This document shows, piece by piece, positions 9,206 through 19,064 of a DNA stretch of 64,000 nt. The stretch's first letter is position 1. The number at the start of each line of letters is the position of its first letter. Location: contig NZ_JARXRM010000045.1 of NCBI RefSeq assembly GCF_029887875.1, positions 172,409 to 236,408 of the forward strand. The letters are read 5' to 3'. Source of the DNA: Luteimonas endophytica. Lineage in GTDB: Bacteria; Pseudomonadota; Gammaproteobacteria; Xanthomonadales; Xanthomonadaceae. The notes under the pieces were generated by a model. The model was not told the DNA's origin. It saw nothing but the letters and a program-made list of their open reading frames with translations, and made no database searches. The translations under genes were made by a program, and so were the position numbers.

Positions 9206-9751
9206 ATGTCCGCAATGACGACTCCGAACGACGTCACCAGTTTCTGGCGCGAGGCCGGCTACCGCAAATGGTTCATGGGCGGCGAGGCATTCGACCGCGA
9301 GTGCGAGGCGCGTTTCCTCGGCGCGCACCTGGCCGCGGCGCGCGGCGAATACGAGCACTGGCTGGAGGACGCGGAAGGCGCCCTGGCGCTGCTGATCCTG
9401 CTCGACCAGATCCCGCGCAACGTGTTCCGCGGCAGCGGCCATGCCTTCGCCACCGACGGCCTGGCGCTGCATTGCGCGCGGCGGGCGGTCGATGCTGGCC
9501 TCGACCGGGCGATCGAGCCGCAGCTGCGCGCGTTCGTCTACCTGCCGTTCGAGCATTCCGAATCGCTCGAGGACCAGCGCCGATCGGTGGAACTGTTCCG
9601 CGGCATCGGCGACGCCGACTACGACCGCTACGCCGTGGCCCACCTGGAAGTCATCGAGCGCTTCGGCCGCTTCCCGCACCGCAACCGCGCGCTGGGGCGC
9701 GAGAGCACGCCCGAGGAGCAGGCCTGGCTCGATGCCGGCGGCGGGTTCTAG
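9206..9751 (+). CDS. DUF924 family protein
   Basis: A 181-residue all-helical protein with the DUF924 landmarks FWREAGYRKWFMGG, LLILLDQIPRNVFRG, YLPFEHSESLEDQ and ERFGRFPHRNRALGRESTPEE. The fold resembles tetratricopeptide-like helices, and no biochemical role is established for the family. The start could be either Met1 or the Met at 9215; no clear ribosome-binding site decides. The gene follows amn by 110 bp on the same strand. Confidence 0.8.
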   Translation: MSAMTTPNDVTSFWREAGYRKWFMGGEAFDRECEARFLGAHLAAARGEYEHWLEDAEGALALLILLDQIPRNVFRGSGHAFATDGLALHCARRAVDAGLDRAIEPQLRAFVYLPFEHSESLEDQRRSVELFRGIGDADYDRYAVAHLEVIERFGRFPHRNRALGRESTPEEQAWLDAGGGF

Positions 9752-9788
9752 CGGCCGCGGATGTCCCCGAGCGGCACGCCTGTCATCC

Positions 9789-9896
9789 GTAGGAGCGTCC
9801 CATGGACGCGAAGGCCGCGCGAGGCCCCATTGGGAGTGGCGGCGATTCCGGGTCTGGGCGACCGCGCCGGCTTTCGCGGGCATGGGACGCTCCTAC
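9789..9896. repeat. Dispersed palindromic repeat, copy 5 (well preserved)
   Basis: Starts GTAGGAGCGTCCCATGGACG and ends CATGGGACGCTCCTAC, 108 bp. The outer arms GTAGGAGCGTCCCATG and CATGGGACGCTCCTAC are perfect reverse complements. It lies between the convergent DUF924 and glutaredoxin genes, where a bidirectional terminator would be expected. Confidence 0.85.
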
Positions 9897-9929
9897 GAGG
9901 GCGCGGTGCGGCTGCGGACCGCGTCGCGA

Positions 9930-10862
<933 letters not shown>

Positions 10863-10917
10863 GGCGGTGCCGGGTGCGATTGAACCGGGCATTTTACCCG
10901 CGTGGCATCATGCGCGG

Positions 10918-11745
10918 ATGAGCCACGGCCGAACACTGCATCGCGTTCCGCGCCATCCGCACGCGTGGCTGGGCTGGCTGCTGGCCTCGCAGGCGCTGGT
11001 GGCGGCGCTGTGGTGGTGGGCCGGCTGGCGGGTCGGGCTGCCGGCGATGCTGCTCAGCCATGCGCCGTTCGTGCTCTCGGCGCTGCTGCCGCGCGCGGCG
11101 CTGTACGCGCCGGTGCTGTCGCGCCTGCCCACCGGCGAGCGCGTGGCCTGGCTGACGATCGACGACGGCCCCTCCGACGACACCACCGCGCTGCTCGACC
11201 TGCTGGACCGCCACCGCGCGCGCGCCACCTTCTTCCTGGTCGGCGAGCGCGCGGCCGCGCGGCCGCAGCTGGTGCGCGAGATCCTGCGCCGCGGCCACGG
11301 CATCGGCAACCACAGCCATGGCCACCCGCAGGCCTGGTTCTGGGCGCTGGGGCCGCGACGCATGGCGCGCGAGATCGGCCAGGCCCAGGCGACGCTGGCC
11401 GCGCTCGCGGGGGCGCCGCCGCGCTGGTTCCGCTCGGTGGTGGGAATGACCAACCCGTTCGTCGCCGCGCCGTTGCGCCGCCACGGCCTGGCGCGGGTGG
11501 CGTGGAGCGCGCGCGGCTTCGATGCGGTGCGCGCGGACCCGGACGCGGTGGCGGCGCGGATCGCGCGCGATCTGGCGCCCGGCGCGATCGTGCTGCTGCA
11601 CGAAGGCGCGCCGCACGGCCGCAGCGTCGAGATCGTCGCCCGGGTGCTGGAACGCCTGCAGGCGGCCGGCTACCGCACCGTGCTTCCCGAGGATCCGGCC
11701 GCCGCCGACACGACCTCGTCGCCGGCAGCGGCCACGTTCCCGTAG
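10918..11745 (+). CDS. Polysaccharide deacetylase family protein
   Basis: A 275-residue NodB-homology protein. The N-terminal ~65 residues contain two hydrophobic segments (WLGWLLASQALVAALWWWAG and PAMLLSHAPFVLSALL), so it is membrane-anchored. The catalytic domain has motif 1 TIDDGPSDDT, with the metal Asp pair, and motif 2 GNHSHGHP, with the His ligands. Motif 3 is altered (RSVVGMTNPF), and VLLHEGAPHGRS near the end supplies the late His. The predicted role is N-deacetylation of an envelope or exported polysaccharide. The stop codon TAG lies within the start of a dispersed repeat (CCG TAG GAGCG). Confidence 0.85.
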   Translation: MSHGRTLHRVPRHPHAWLGWLLASQALVAALWWWAGWRVGLPAMLLSHAPFVLSALLPRAALYAPVLSRLPTGERVAWLTIDDGPSDDTTALLDLLDRHRARATFFLVGERAAARPQLVREILRRGHGIGNHSHGHPQAWFWALGPRRMAREIGQAQATLAALAGAPPRWFRSVVGMTNPFVAAPLRRHGLARVAWSARGFDAVRADPDAVAARIARDLAPGAIVLLHEGAPHGRSVEIVARVLERLQAAGYRTVLPEDPAAADTTSSPAAATFP

Positions 11746-11904
11746 GAGCGCGCCATGCGCGCGAAAGCCGACGCGCTCGGCCACGCCGGTGTCACCGCAA
11801 ACTTCGCCGGAGCCGCCCGCGGCTTCGCGGCCGTGGGCCGCTCCTACGGGGGGAGCACCTCGCTGCGCCCCTGTAGGCGCGTGCCAAGCAAGCGAAAGCC
11901 GGCG
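11742..11904. repeat. Dispersed palindromic repeat, copy 6 plus an extra half unit
   Basis: A full copy at 11742-11847 starts GTAGGAGCGCGCCATGCGCG and ends GGGCCGCTCCTAC. A diverged left half unit, GTAGGCGCGTGCCAAGCAAG, follows at 11873-11904. The GTAG start supplies the stop codon of the polysaccharide deacetylase gene. It lies between convergent genes. Confidence 0.8.
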
Positions 11905-11949
11905 TGGTGGCCACTCCCCGGATCGCCGCCAATCGATCGAAACCGCCCC

Positions 11950-12144
11950 TCAAGTCCTGACCTTGAGGGCGATGATCGCCAGCGCCGCCAGCAGCGCCAG
12001 GGCCAGCACCAGCACCCCGCCCCAGCCGCGATCGATGCCGCCGCGCTTGCGGAAACCGAGCCTGAGCAGGGCGATCGCCACCGTCGGCAGCACCAGCAGC
12101 ACCAGCACCAGCACCCACAGCGCGCGCTCGCCGCCCATGGTCAT
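11950..12144 (-). CDS. Small two-helix membrane protein
   Basis: A 64-residue protein with two hydrophobic segments, ALWVLVLVLLVLPTVAIALL (residues 8-27) and VLVLALALLAALAIIAL (44-60), separated by a basic loop FRKRGGIDRGW. The loop is probably cytoplasmic by the positive-inside rule. The start ATG overlaps the ackA stop (ATGA, 12141-12144), so it is the last gene of the phasin/MaoC-Pta/ackA operon and is translated by coupling. Function unknown. The position suggests a role linked to acyl-phosphate or acetate handling, which is inference. Confidence 0.6.
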   Translation of the reverse strand: MTMGGERALWVLVLVLLVLPTVAIALLRLGFRKRGGIDRGWGGVLVLALALLAALAIIALKVRT

Positions 12145-13331
12145 CCCGGAGCCCCGCCACAGAGGCCGGCGGCGGCCCGTGCGGCGATCCATTCCTCGTT
12201 GGTCGGTTCCACCGCCGCCACGATCCTGCTCCCCGGCGCGCTGATCACCGCGGCGTGCGCCGCGTTCGCGGCCCCGTCCAGCGCCAGCCCCAGCCATTCG
12301 AGCCCGGCGCAGATGCGCCGGCGCAGTTCGGCGTTGTGCTCGCCGATGCCGGCGGTGAACACCAGCAGGTCGAGGCCGCCGAGCACCGCCGCCAGCGCGC
12401 CGATCTCGCGCACGATCCGGCGCACGTACAGCGCCAGCGCCGCGGCCACCCGCGGGTCGTCGGCCTCGCGCGGCAGCAGCTCGCGCGGGTCCGGCGAGAC
12501 TCCGGACACGCCGAGCAATCCCGACCCGTGGTAAAGCACCCGCGCCACGTCCTCCACGGACAGCTTCTCCACCTCCATCAGGTACAGCAGCGCGCCCGGA
12601 TCGAGCGCGCCGCAGCGGGTGCCCATCATCAGCCCGTCGAGCGCGGAGAACCCCATCGTTGTGGCCTCGCTGCGCAGCCCGCGCATCGCGCACAGGCTGG
12701 CACCGCTGCCGAGATGGGCGGCCACCACGCGACCGCGCGCCAGTTCGCCATGGCGCTCCGGCAGCGTCACCGACAGGTATTCGTAGGACAAGCCGTGGAA
12801 CCCGTAGCGGCGCAGGCCGCGTTCCCAGGCGTCCCAGGACAGCGGCAGCATCCGCTCCACCTCGGGCAGGGTGTGGTGGAAGGCGGTGTCGAAGCAGGCC
12901 ACCTGCGGCAGCTCCGGGGCGGCGTGCAGCAACGTCTCGATCGCCTCCAGCGCGAACGGCTGGTGCAGCGGCGCCAGCGGAATGTAGCCCTTCAGGTCGG
13001 CGAGCACGCCGGCGTCGATCCGCACCGGCGCGAGGTAGCAGCTGCCGCCGTGCACCACCCGGTGCGCCACGGCGACGATATGGCGCTCGCCCAGCCGCGC
13101 CCGCACGCGCTCGCGGATCAGCGCCAGCGCCGCCGGATAGGGCCGTGCGGGGTCCAGCGCCACGGCCTCGGGCTCGCCGCCCTCGTCGAAGCGCGGGTTG
13201 CCGCCGCCGATCCCCTGCACCTTGCCGCGCCACGCCGGCTGCCGCGGCAGCGGCCGGCTGGCGGCGTCGAAGAGGGCGACCTTGATGCTCGACGAGCCGC
13301 AGTTGAGCACCAGCACCAGCGCCTGGCTCAT
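12141..13331 (-). CDS. ackA: Acetate/butyrate kinase
   Basis: A 396-residue ASKHA-fold kinase, slightly shorter than E. coli AckA. It reversibly makes ATP and an acyl acid from acyl phosphate and ADP. Motifs are VLNCGSSSIKVALFD at the N-terminus, HRVVHGG, ACFDTAFHHTLP, the second signature RYGFHGLSYEY, HLGSGASLCA, and FTAGIGEHNAELR near the C-terminus. The ATG overlaps the stop of the phosphotransacylase fusion by ATGA (13328-13331). Together they convert acyl-CoA to acid with ATP gain. Whether acetyl or butyryl is preferred cannot be read from sequence; the phasin upstream makes C4 substrates plausible. Confidence 0.9.
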   Translation of the reverse strand: MSQALVLVLNCGSSSIKVALFDAASRPLPRQPAWRGKVQGIGGGNPRFDEGGEPEAVALDPARPYPAALALIRERVRARLGERHIVAVAHRVVHGGSCYLAPVRIDAGVLADLKGYIPLAPLHQPFALEAIETLLHAAPELPQVACFDTAFHHTLPEVERMLPLSWDAWERGLRRYGFHGLSYEYLSVTLPERHGELARGRVVAAHLGSGASLCAMRGLRSEATTMGFSALDGLMMGTRCGALDPGALLYLMEVEKLSVEDVARVLYHGSGLLGVSGVSPDPRELLPREADDPRVAAALALYVRRIVREIGALAAVLGGLDLLVFTAGIGEHNAELRRRICAGLEWLGLALDGAANAAHAAVISAPGSRIVAAVEPTNEEWIAARAAAGLCGGAPG

Positions 13332-14767
13332 GGCGGCGCGTTGCGGTAGCGATGCGCCAGCAGCACGGCCAGCGCGCAGGCGGCCATCCGCGCCTCGTGC
13401 GGATCGGCGCGGCTGGTCAGCACGATCGGCACCCGGGCGCCGAGGACGATGCCGGCGCTGATCGCATCGCCCATGAATTCGAGCTGCTTGGCCAGCATGT
13501 TGCCGCTCTCCAGGTCCGGCACCACCAGGATGTCGGCGCGGCCGGCGACCGCCGACTCGATGCCCTTGATACGCGCCGCCGCCGCCGAGACCGCGTTGTC
13601 GAAGGCCAGCGGGCCGTCGAGCACGCCGCCGGTGATCTGCCCGCGCTCGGCCATCTTGCACAGCGCCGCGGCGTCCAGCGTCGCCACCATGCGCGGGTTC
13701 ACCGTCTCGACCGCGGCCAGGATCGCCACCCGCGGGTCGTCCACGCCGATCGCGTGCGCCAGGTCGATCGCGTTGCGCACGATGTCGGCCTTTTCCTCCA
13801 GGGTCGGGGCGATGTTGATCGCCGCGTCGGTGATGACGAACGGCCTGGGGTAGGCCGGTGTCTCGATCAGGAAGCAGTGGCTGACGCGGCGCTTGGTGCG
13901 CAGCCCCGCGGCGCTGGGCAGCACCGCGGCCAGCAGTTCGTCGGTGTGCAGGCTGCCCTTCATCAGCGCCTCGACCTCGCCGGCGGCCGCCAGTTCGGCG
14001 GCGCGCACGGCGGCGGCGTGGCTGTGCGCCACGTCCTCGATCTCGATCCCCGCCAGGTCCAGCCCGGCGTCGTCCGCCGCCGCCTCCAGGCGCGCGCGCG
14101 GCGCCACCAGCACCGGATCGATCAGCCCCGCGGCGCGCGCCTCCAGCGCCGCGCGCAGGCTCAATGCGTCGCATGGGTGCACCACCGCCATCCGTACCGG
14201 CCCCAGCGGCCGCACGTGGTCGAGCAGCCGCTGCGCGCCGTCGCTGGCGCCGTGCACGCGCACCTCCGGCAGGGTGGCGCGCGAGCGCGCGATGCGGCGC
14301 TCCGGCGCGACCACCTCGGCTTCGCCCTCGAACACCGCCGCCTGGGCCTGGTTGAGCGCGCGGCACGACAGCCGCACCCGGCGCTGGGCCGGATCGCGCG
14401 CGGTCACCGCGACCTCCACGGTCAGGGTGTCGCCCACCCGCACCGGCGCCAGGAAGCGCAGCGCCTGCGAGACGTAGCGGGTGCCCGGCCCGGGCAGCCG
14501 GGTGCCCAGCAGCGCCGCCACCAGCGACGCGGCCCACATGCCGTGGGCGATCACGCCGCCGTCGCCCTGGCCGTCGCCGCTGGGGCGTTCCGCGGTCTGC
14601 GGCTCGGCATCGCCGGACAGCACCGCGAACAGGCGGATGTCCTCCACGCCGAGCATGCGCTGCAGGGTGGCGCGGTCGCCGACCTCGAGTTCGTCGAAGG
14701 TGCGGTTGTGCGGCGGCGCGAGCGCCGCGTCGGAAGAGGGCGTCCCGGCGGGCGCTTGTTCGTGCAT
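13328..14767 (-). CDS. MaoC-like hydratase / phosphate acyltransferase fusion
   Basis: A 479-residue two-domain enzyme. Residues ~20-150 form a MaoC/hot-dog (R)-specific enoyl-CoA hydratase-like domain (FDELEVGDRATLQR, GDGGVIAHGMWAASLVAALL, RFLAPVRVGDTLTV). Residues ~165-475 form a Pta/Ptb phosphotransacylase domain (MAVVHPCDALSL, EALMKGSLHTDELL, ITDAAINIAPTLEEKADI, VPDLESGNMLAKQL). The fusion is a known family (enoyl-CoA hydratase/phosphate acetyltransferase). It would feed acyl phosphate to AckA, whose ATG overlaps the stop codon. The phasin gene lies 128 bp upstream, so the domain pair probably serves hydroxyacyl-CoA or PHB-linked carbon flow. Confidence 0.88.
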   Translation of the reverse strand: MHEQAPAGTPSSDAALAPPHNRTFDELEVGDRATLQRMLGVEDIRLFAVLSGDAEPQTAERPSGDGQGDGGVIAHGMWAASLVAALLGTRLPGPGTRYVSQALRFLAPVRVGDTLTVEVAVTARDPAQRRVRLSCRALNQAQAAVFEGEAEVVAPERRIARSRATLPEVRVHGASDGAQRLLDHVRPLGPVRMAVVHPCDALSLRAALEARAAGLIDPVLVAPRARLEAAADDAGLDLAGIEIEDVAHSHAAAVRAAELAAAGEVEALMKGSLHTDELLAAVLPSAAGLRTKRRVSHCFLIETPAYPRPFVITDAAINIAPTLEEKADIVRNAIDLAHAIGVDDPRVAILAAVETVNPRMVATLDAAALCKMAERGQITGGVLDGPLAFDNAVSAAAARIKGIESAVAGRADILVVPDLESGNMLAKQLEFMGDAISAGIVLGARVPIVLTSRADPHEARMAACALAVLLAHRYRNAPP

Positions 14768-14895
14768 GGGTGCTCCGTCCTGCTGCTGTCAGTCATCGGC
14801 GCGGCCGCGCCGCGTATCCGACCATGCCCCATCGGGCACGGCGGGTCCAACCCGTCCCGGCGAGGGGCAGGTGCCGGCCGCCCGACCAGAAGCGG

Positions 14896-15657
14896 CTACT
14901 TCCGCGACTTCTTCGCGGCGCGCTTGCCCGCTGCCCGCTTCGCCGGCGGCTTCGTGGTCGCCTTCGCGGCCTTGCTGGCGGTCTTCTTCGCCGCTGTCTT
15001 CTTCGCGGCCTTCCGGGCAGTCTTCTTTGCCGTCTTTGCCGTCTTTGCCGTCTTTGCCGTCTTTGCCCGCCCGGCCGGCGAGGACTCCCTGGCCCCGGCG
15101 GCGCGCTTGCGTGCCCGGGCGGCGCGGCCGGAATCGCCGGAGCCGGCCCCGCCCGCTGCCGCCTTCGCCGCCGGCCTGGCGCTGCCGCTGCGCGCCGCGA
15201 CCGCTCCGGGTGCGCCGCCTGCAACGCCGGCCGCGCCTGGCGCGAGCGCCGAGAGCGCCTGCAGGGTGCGCTCCAGCAGATCACCGGCCGGCGGCCCGTT
15301 GGCGGCGCCGCCGATCGCGCCGGCGGTGGCTTCCTGCCACTCGGCCAGTGCGTGCTGGAAGCCGTTGGCGAAGGTCACCTGGTTGCCCACGGCGGTCTGC
15401 ACCAGCGCCTGCAGGTCGCCCATTTGCTGCTCGGCGATCCGCCACAGCGCACTGCCGGGCAGCACCGAGAGCGATTGCCAACCCTCGGCCTGCTGGGCCT
15501 GTGCGGTCTCGGTGCGTACCTCGAGCATGCCGTCGCGCACCTCGCGCGCCAGCAGCTGCATCCACTGTTCGCGGCTGTCCTGCAGCAGTTCGCCGAGGCG
15601 CAGCCAGAGGTCGAGGTTGGCCTTGTACAGGGCCAGCGGCAGGTCGGAGTCGGTCAT
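14896..15657 (-). CDS. Phasin-like protein with a histone H1-like Lys/Ala tail
   Basis: A 253-residue protein. Residues 1-125 are helical and phasin-like (LWLRLGELLQDSREQWMQLL, FANGFQHALAEWQEATAGAI), suited to coating polyhydroxyalkanoate granules. After an Ala/Gly-rich linker, residues ~155-253 are almost only Ala, Lys, Arg, Thr and Gly, with KTA and KKTA repeats like bacterial histone H1 mimics (AlgP/HctB type). That suggests DNA binding or granule-nucleoid tethering, as described for PhaF-type phasins. It is first in the operon with the MaoC-Pta fusion and ackA. No PHA synthase is present in the window. Confidence 0.75.
   Translation of the reverse strand: MTDSDLPLALYKANLDLWLRLGELLQDSREQWMQLLAREVRDGMLEVRTETAQAQQAEGWQSLSVLPGSALWRIAEQQMGDLQALVQTAVGNQVTFANGFQHALAEWQEATAGAIGGAANGPPAGDLLERTLQALSALAPGAAGVAGGAPGAVAARSGSARPAAKAAAGGAGSGDSGRAARARKRAAGARESSPAGRAKTAKTAKTAKTAKKTARKAAKKTAAKKTASKAAKATTKPPAKRAAGKRAAKKSRK
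15025..15067. repeat. 9-bp tandem repeat within the phasin tail
   Basis: CTTTGCCGT is repeated four times exactly plus a partial fifth. On the coding strand it encodes an AKT periodicity (AKTAKTAKTAKTAKK). Perfect 9-bp units keep the frame, so strand slippage would lengthen or shorten the basic tail without breaking the gene. Confidence 0.85.
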
Positions 15658-16101
15658 CGGGGGATCCTCGGGGAGCGGGGGAAGGCCGGAACGAAGGGGG
15701 CGAAGTGGAGCGGGCGCTGCGGCGGGAGCGGCGGCAGCCGGCGTGCGGACGGCGGGGCCGTGGGCCGACGCTGCGCACGGATGCATCATCGCGTCCGCAG
15801 CCTCGCGCGGCTGCGCCGGCCGGGCATTGATCTGGATCACACCTCGACCTCGATACCACCCGTAGTCTGCAGGTCCCGCGTTAACGGAGTGCAACGCCAG
15901 CAAGCGGCGGGAACGAAGGCGGTCGCGCCGCGTGCAGGACGGGCGGTCGACAGGCCCGCCGACCAGCACGGTGCGCGCGTGTCGGATCCTTCGACAGGGC
16001 GGGCAGCGGCGGCGTCGCGATTGCCGTCGCGGCCGCGGTCGGCCAGCGCGGCCAGTCCCCCCGGCTTCGCATGGCGCACTCTCCTCCGGACAGGACCCAG
16101 C
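15658..16101. other. Divergent intergenic region between the phasin operon and the P-type ATPase pseudogene
   Basis: 444 bp with no convincing gene. It must contain the promoter of the phasin/MaoC-Pta/ackA operon (leftward) and the former promoter of the ATPase (rightward). The only regulatory pattern I can point to is the FNR-like box at 15827-15840. Confidence 0.5.
15827..15840. promoter_or_regulatory. Candidate FNR/Anr box
   Basis: TTGATCTGGATCAC matches the FNR/Anr consensus TTGAT-N4-ATCAA at nine of ten fixed positions. It lies 170 bp upstream of the phasin start and 262 bp upstream of the ATPase start. In Pseudomonas, Anr is known to control acetate kinase/phosphotransacylase genes and a cation P-type ATPase. 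The same gene types flank this box, which strengthens an otherwise short match. Confidence 0.4.
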
Positions 16102-17552
<1,451 letters not shown>

Positions 17553-17558
17553 GCGGGT

Positions 17559-18293
17559 TCAGCGCTCTCGCGCCGCCACCACCAGCCAGTTGTTGAACGG
17601 GGTGTTGCCGTACAGCGGCGCGAACCGCGGTTCCAGCCCGGCCGCTTCCAGGGCCGCGCGCAGGCCGGCGGCGGTGGGGTAGCAGCGCGGCCGCTCCTGC
17701 ATCCAGCCGATCAGGTTGGCGAGCCGGTCGGTGACGCGGGTGGTGCGGCCGCGGGGGCTGTCGTCGCCCAGGCCGGTGCGGATCACCAGCCGCGCGCCGG
17801 GGGTGAGCATCGCCGCCATGGTCGAAAGCAGCTCGTGCTGCGCCTGGTGCGAGAGGTACTGCAGCACGTCGAGGATCGCCACGCTGCCGCGGTGCGCCGG
17901 CGTGGTCCGCGCCAGGTCGACCACTTCGAAATGGGTCTCTGCCAGCCCGCTGCGCGCGGCCACCCGCTGCGCGCGCGCGATCTTGGCGGCATCGATGTCG
18001 ACCCCGCGGTAGGGCAGCGCCTGCCCGTCCCGGCGCAGCGCGTGCGCCAGCAGGCCGAGCCCGCAGCCCAGGTCCAGCAGCGGCGCCCGGCTGCCGCGCA
18101 GCGCCGCCAGCACGCCCGGGTACAGCGGATCGCTGCGCAGCTTGAACAGGGTGTAGTAGTAGTCGTGGCGGTTGCCGAGCGGGTGCGCGGGCAGGAACGC
18201 GCGGGCGACGCTCCGGGCGTGGGCGCGGTCGAACGGGCGGCCCGCGGTGGGGCTGTCGGCCTCGGCGGATTCCATCATGGTCGGGTCGTGCAT
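17559..18293 (-). CDS. Class I SAM-dependent methyltransferase
   Basis: A 244-residue protein with a Rossmann methyltransferase core: motif I LLDLGCGLGLLAHAL near residue 75, acidic motif II YRGVDID, motif III HFEVVDLA and motif IV VAILDVLQYLSH. The C-terminal PLYGNTPFNNWLVVAARE is typical of small-molecule or lipid methyltransferases. The substrate cannot be deduced. The stop is 6 bp from the end of the convergent ATPase pseudogene. Starts at 18293 or at the Met-Met pair five codons later are both possible. Confidence 0.78.
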   Translation of the reverse strand: MHDPTMMESAEADSPTAGRPFDRAHARSVARAFLPAHPLGNRHDYYYTLFKLRSDPLYPGVLAALRGSRAPLLDLGCGLGLLAHALRRDGQALPYRGVDIDAAKIARAQRVAARSGLAETHFEVVDLARTTPAHRGSVAILDVLQYLSHQAQHELLSTMAAMLTPGARLVIRTGLGDDSPRGRTTRVTDRLANLIGWMQERPRCYPTAAGLRAALEAAGLEPRFAPLYGNTPFNNWLVVAARER

Positions 18294-18347
18294 GCGGTTG
18301 GGCGGGCGAGGCGGCCGGGGAGGCCGAACGCTAGCACGGGCCGGCGG

Positions 18348-19064
18348 CTAGCGCGGATCCGCGCCGGGCGGCGCGGCAAGCCGCCGCCGCGCCACCGGCA
18401 GCGCCAGCGCGGTCCACTCGGCGTACATCGCCGTTGAGGGATGCAGCCCATCGTCGGCCAGCATCCCCGGTTCGGCGCCGCGCGCGCGGCTCACCGGGGC
18501 GATGTCGACGAAGGCCACGCCGCGCGCGCCGCAGATGGTCGCGGCCGCGGCGTTGTAGGCGTCGAGCTCCGCCGCGATCGCCGCGACGTCCCGGCCAGCG
18601 GCGGCGGCGAACGGGGTCACCCCCCAGTCCGGGATCGACAGCACCATCACCCGCTCCGGCCGGCCGCCCGCGAAGTCGATGGCGCGCTCCAGCAGCGCGG
18701 CGAACTGGGTGCGGTACTCGTCAAGCGGGCGACCGCGGTACTGGTTGTTGACGCCGATCAGCAGGCTGACGAAGCCGTGATCGGTCGGCGGCGCGGCGGC
18801 ATCGATCGCCGCGTCCAGCTCGTCGGTGGTCCAGCCGGTGGTGGCGACGATGCGCGGATCCTGCAGCGGGATGCCTTCGGCGCGCAGCGCGCGTGCCAGC
18901 TGCACCGGCCAGCGGCCGTCCTCCGGCACCGATTCGCCGATGGTGTAGCTGTCGCCGAGTGCGAGATAGGCGATCGCGCCTTCGCCTTCGCTCTCGCCTG
19001 CGGCGGAGGTGGCGGCCACGCCGGCCAGCGCCACCGCCGCCAGCGCCTCAAGCCACCGCGGCAC
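18348..19064 (-). CDS. SGNH/GDSL-family hydrolase, exported
   Basis: A 238-residue esterase/lipase-like protein with an N-terminal signal peptide (MPRWLEALAAVALAGVAATS, cleavage near SAAG). Block I is LALGDSYTIGE with the nucleophile Ser, block III is GVNNQYRG with the oxyanion Asn, and block V is DDGLHPST with the catalytic Asp and His. It probably acts on esters in the periplasm. Its start overlaps the 3' end of the aminotransferase gene by 17 bp, so the two are cotranscribed in that order. Confidence 0.87.
   Translation of the reverse strand: MPRWLEALAAVALAGVAATSAAGESEGEGAIAYLALGDSYTIGESVPEDGRWPVQLARALRAEGIPLQDPRIVATTGWTTDELDAAIDAAAPPTDHGFVSLLIGVNNQYRGRPLDEYRTQFAALLERAIDFAGGRPERVMVLSIPDWGVTPFAAAAGRDVAAIAAELDAYNAAAATICGARGVAFVDIAPVSRARGAEPGMLADDGLHPSTAMYAEWTALALPVARRRLAAPPGADPR

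Noticed and set aside
15827..15840. Reading the FNR-like box as a CRP/Clp site
   Set aside because: It has TTGAT-N4-ATCA symmetry rather than TGTGA-N6-TCACA. FNR/Anr fits better and agrees with the flanking genes.
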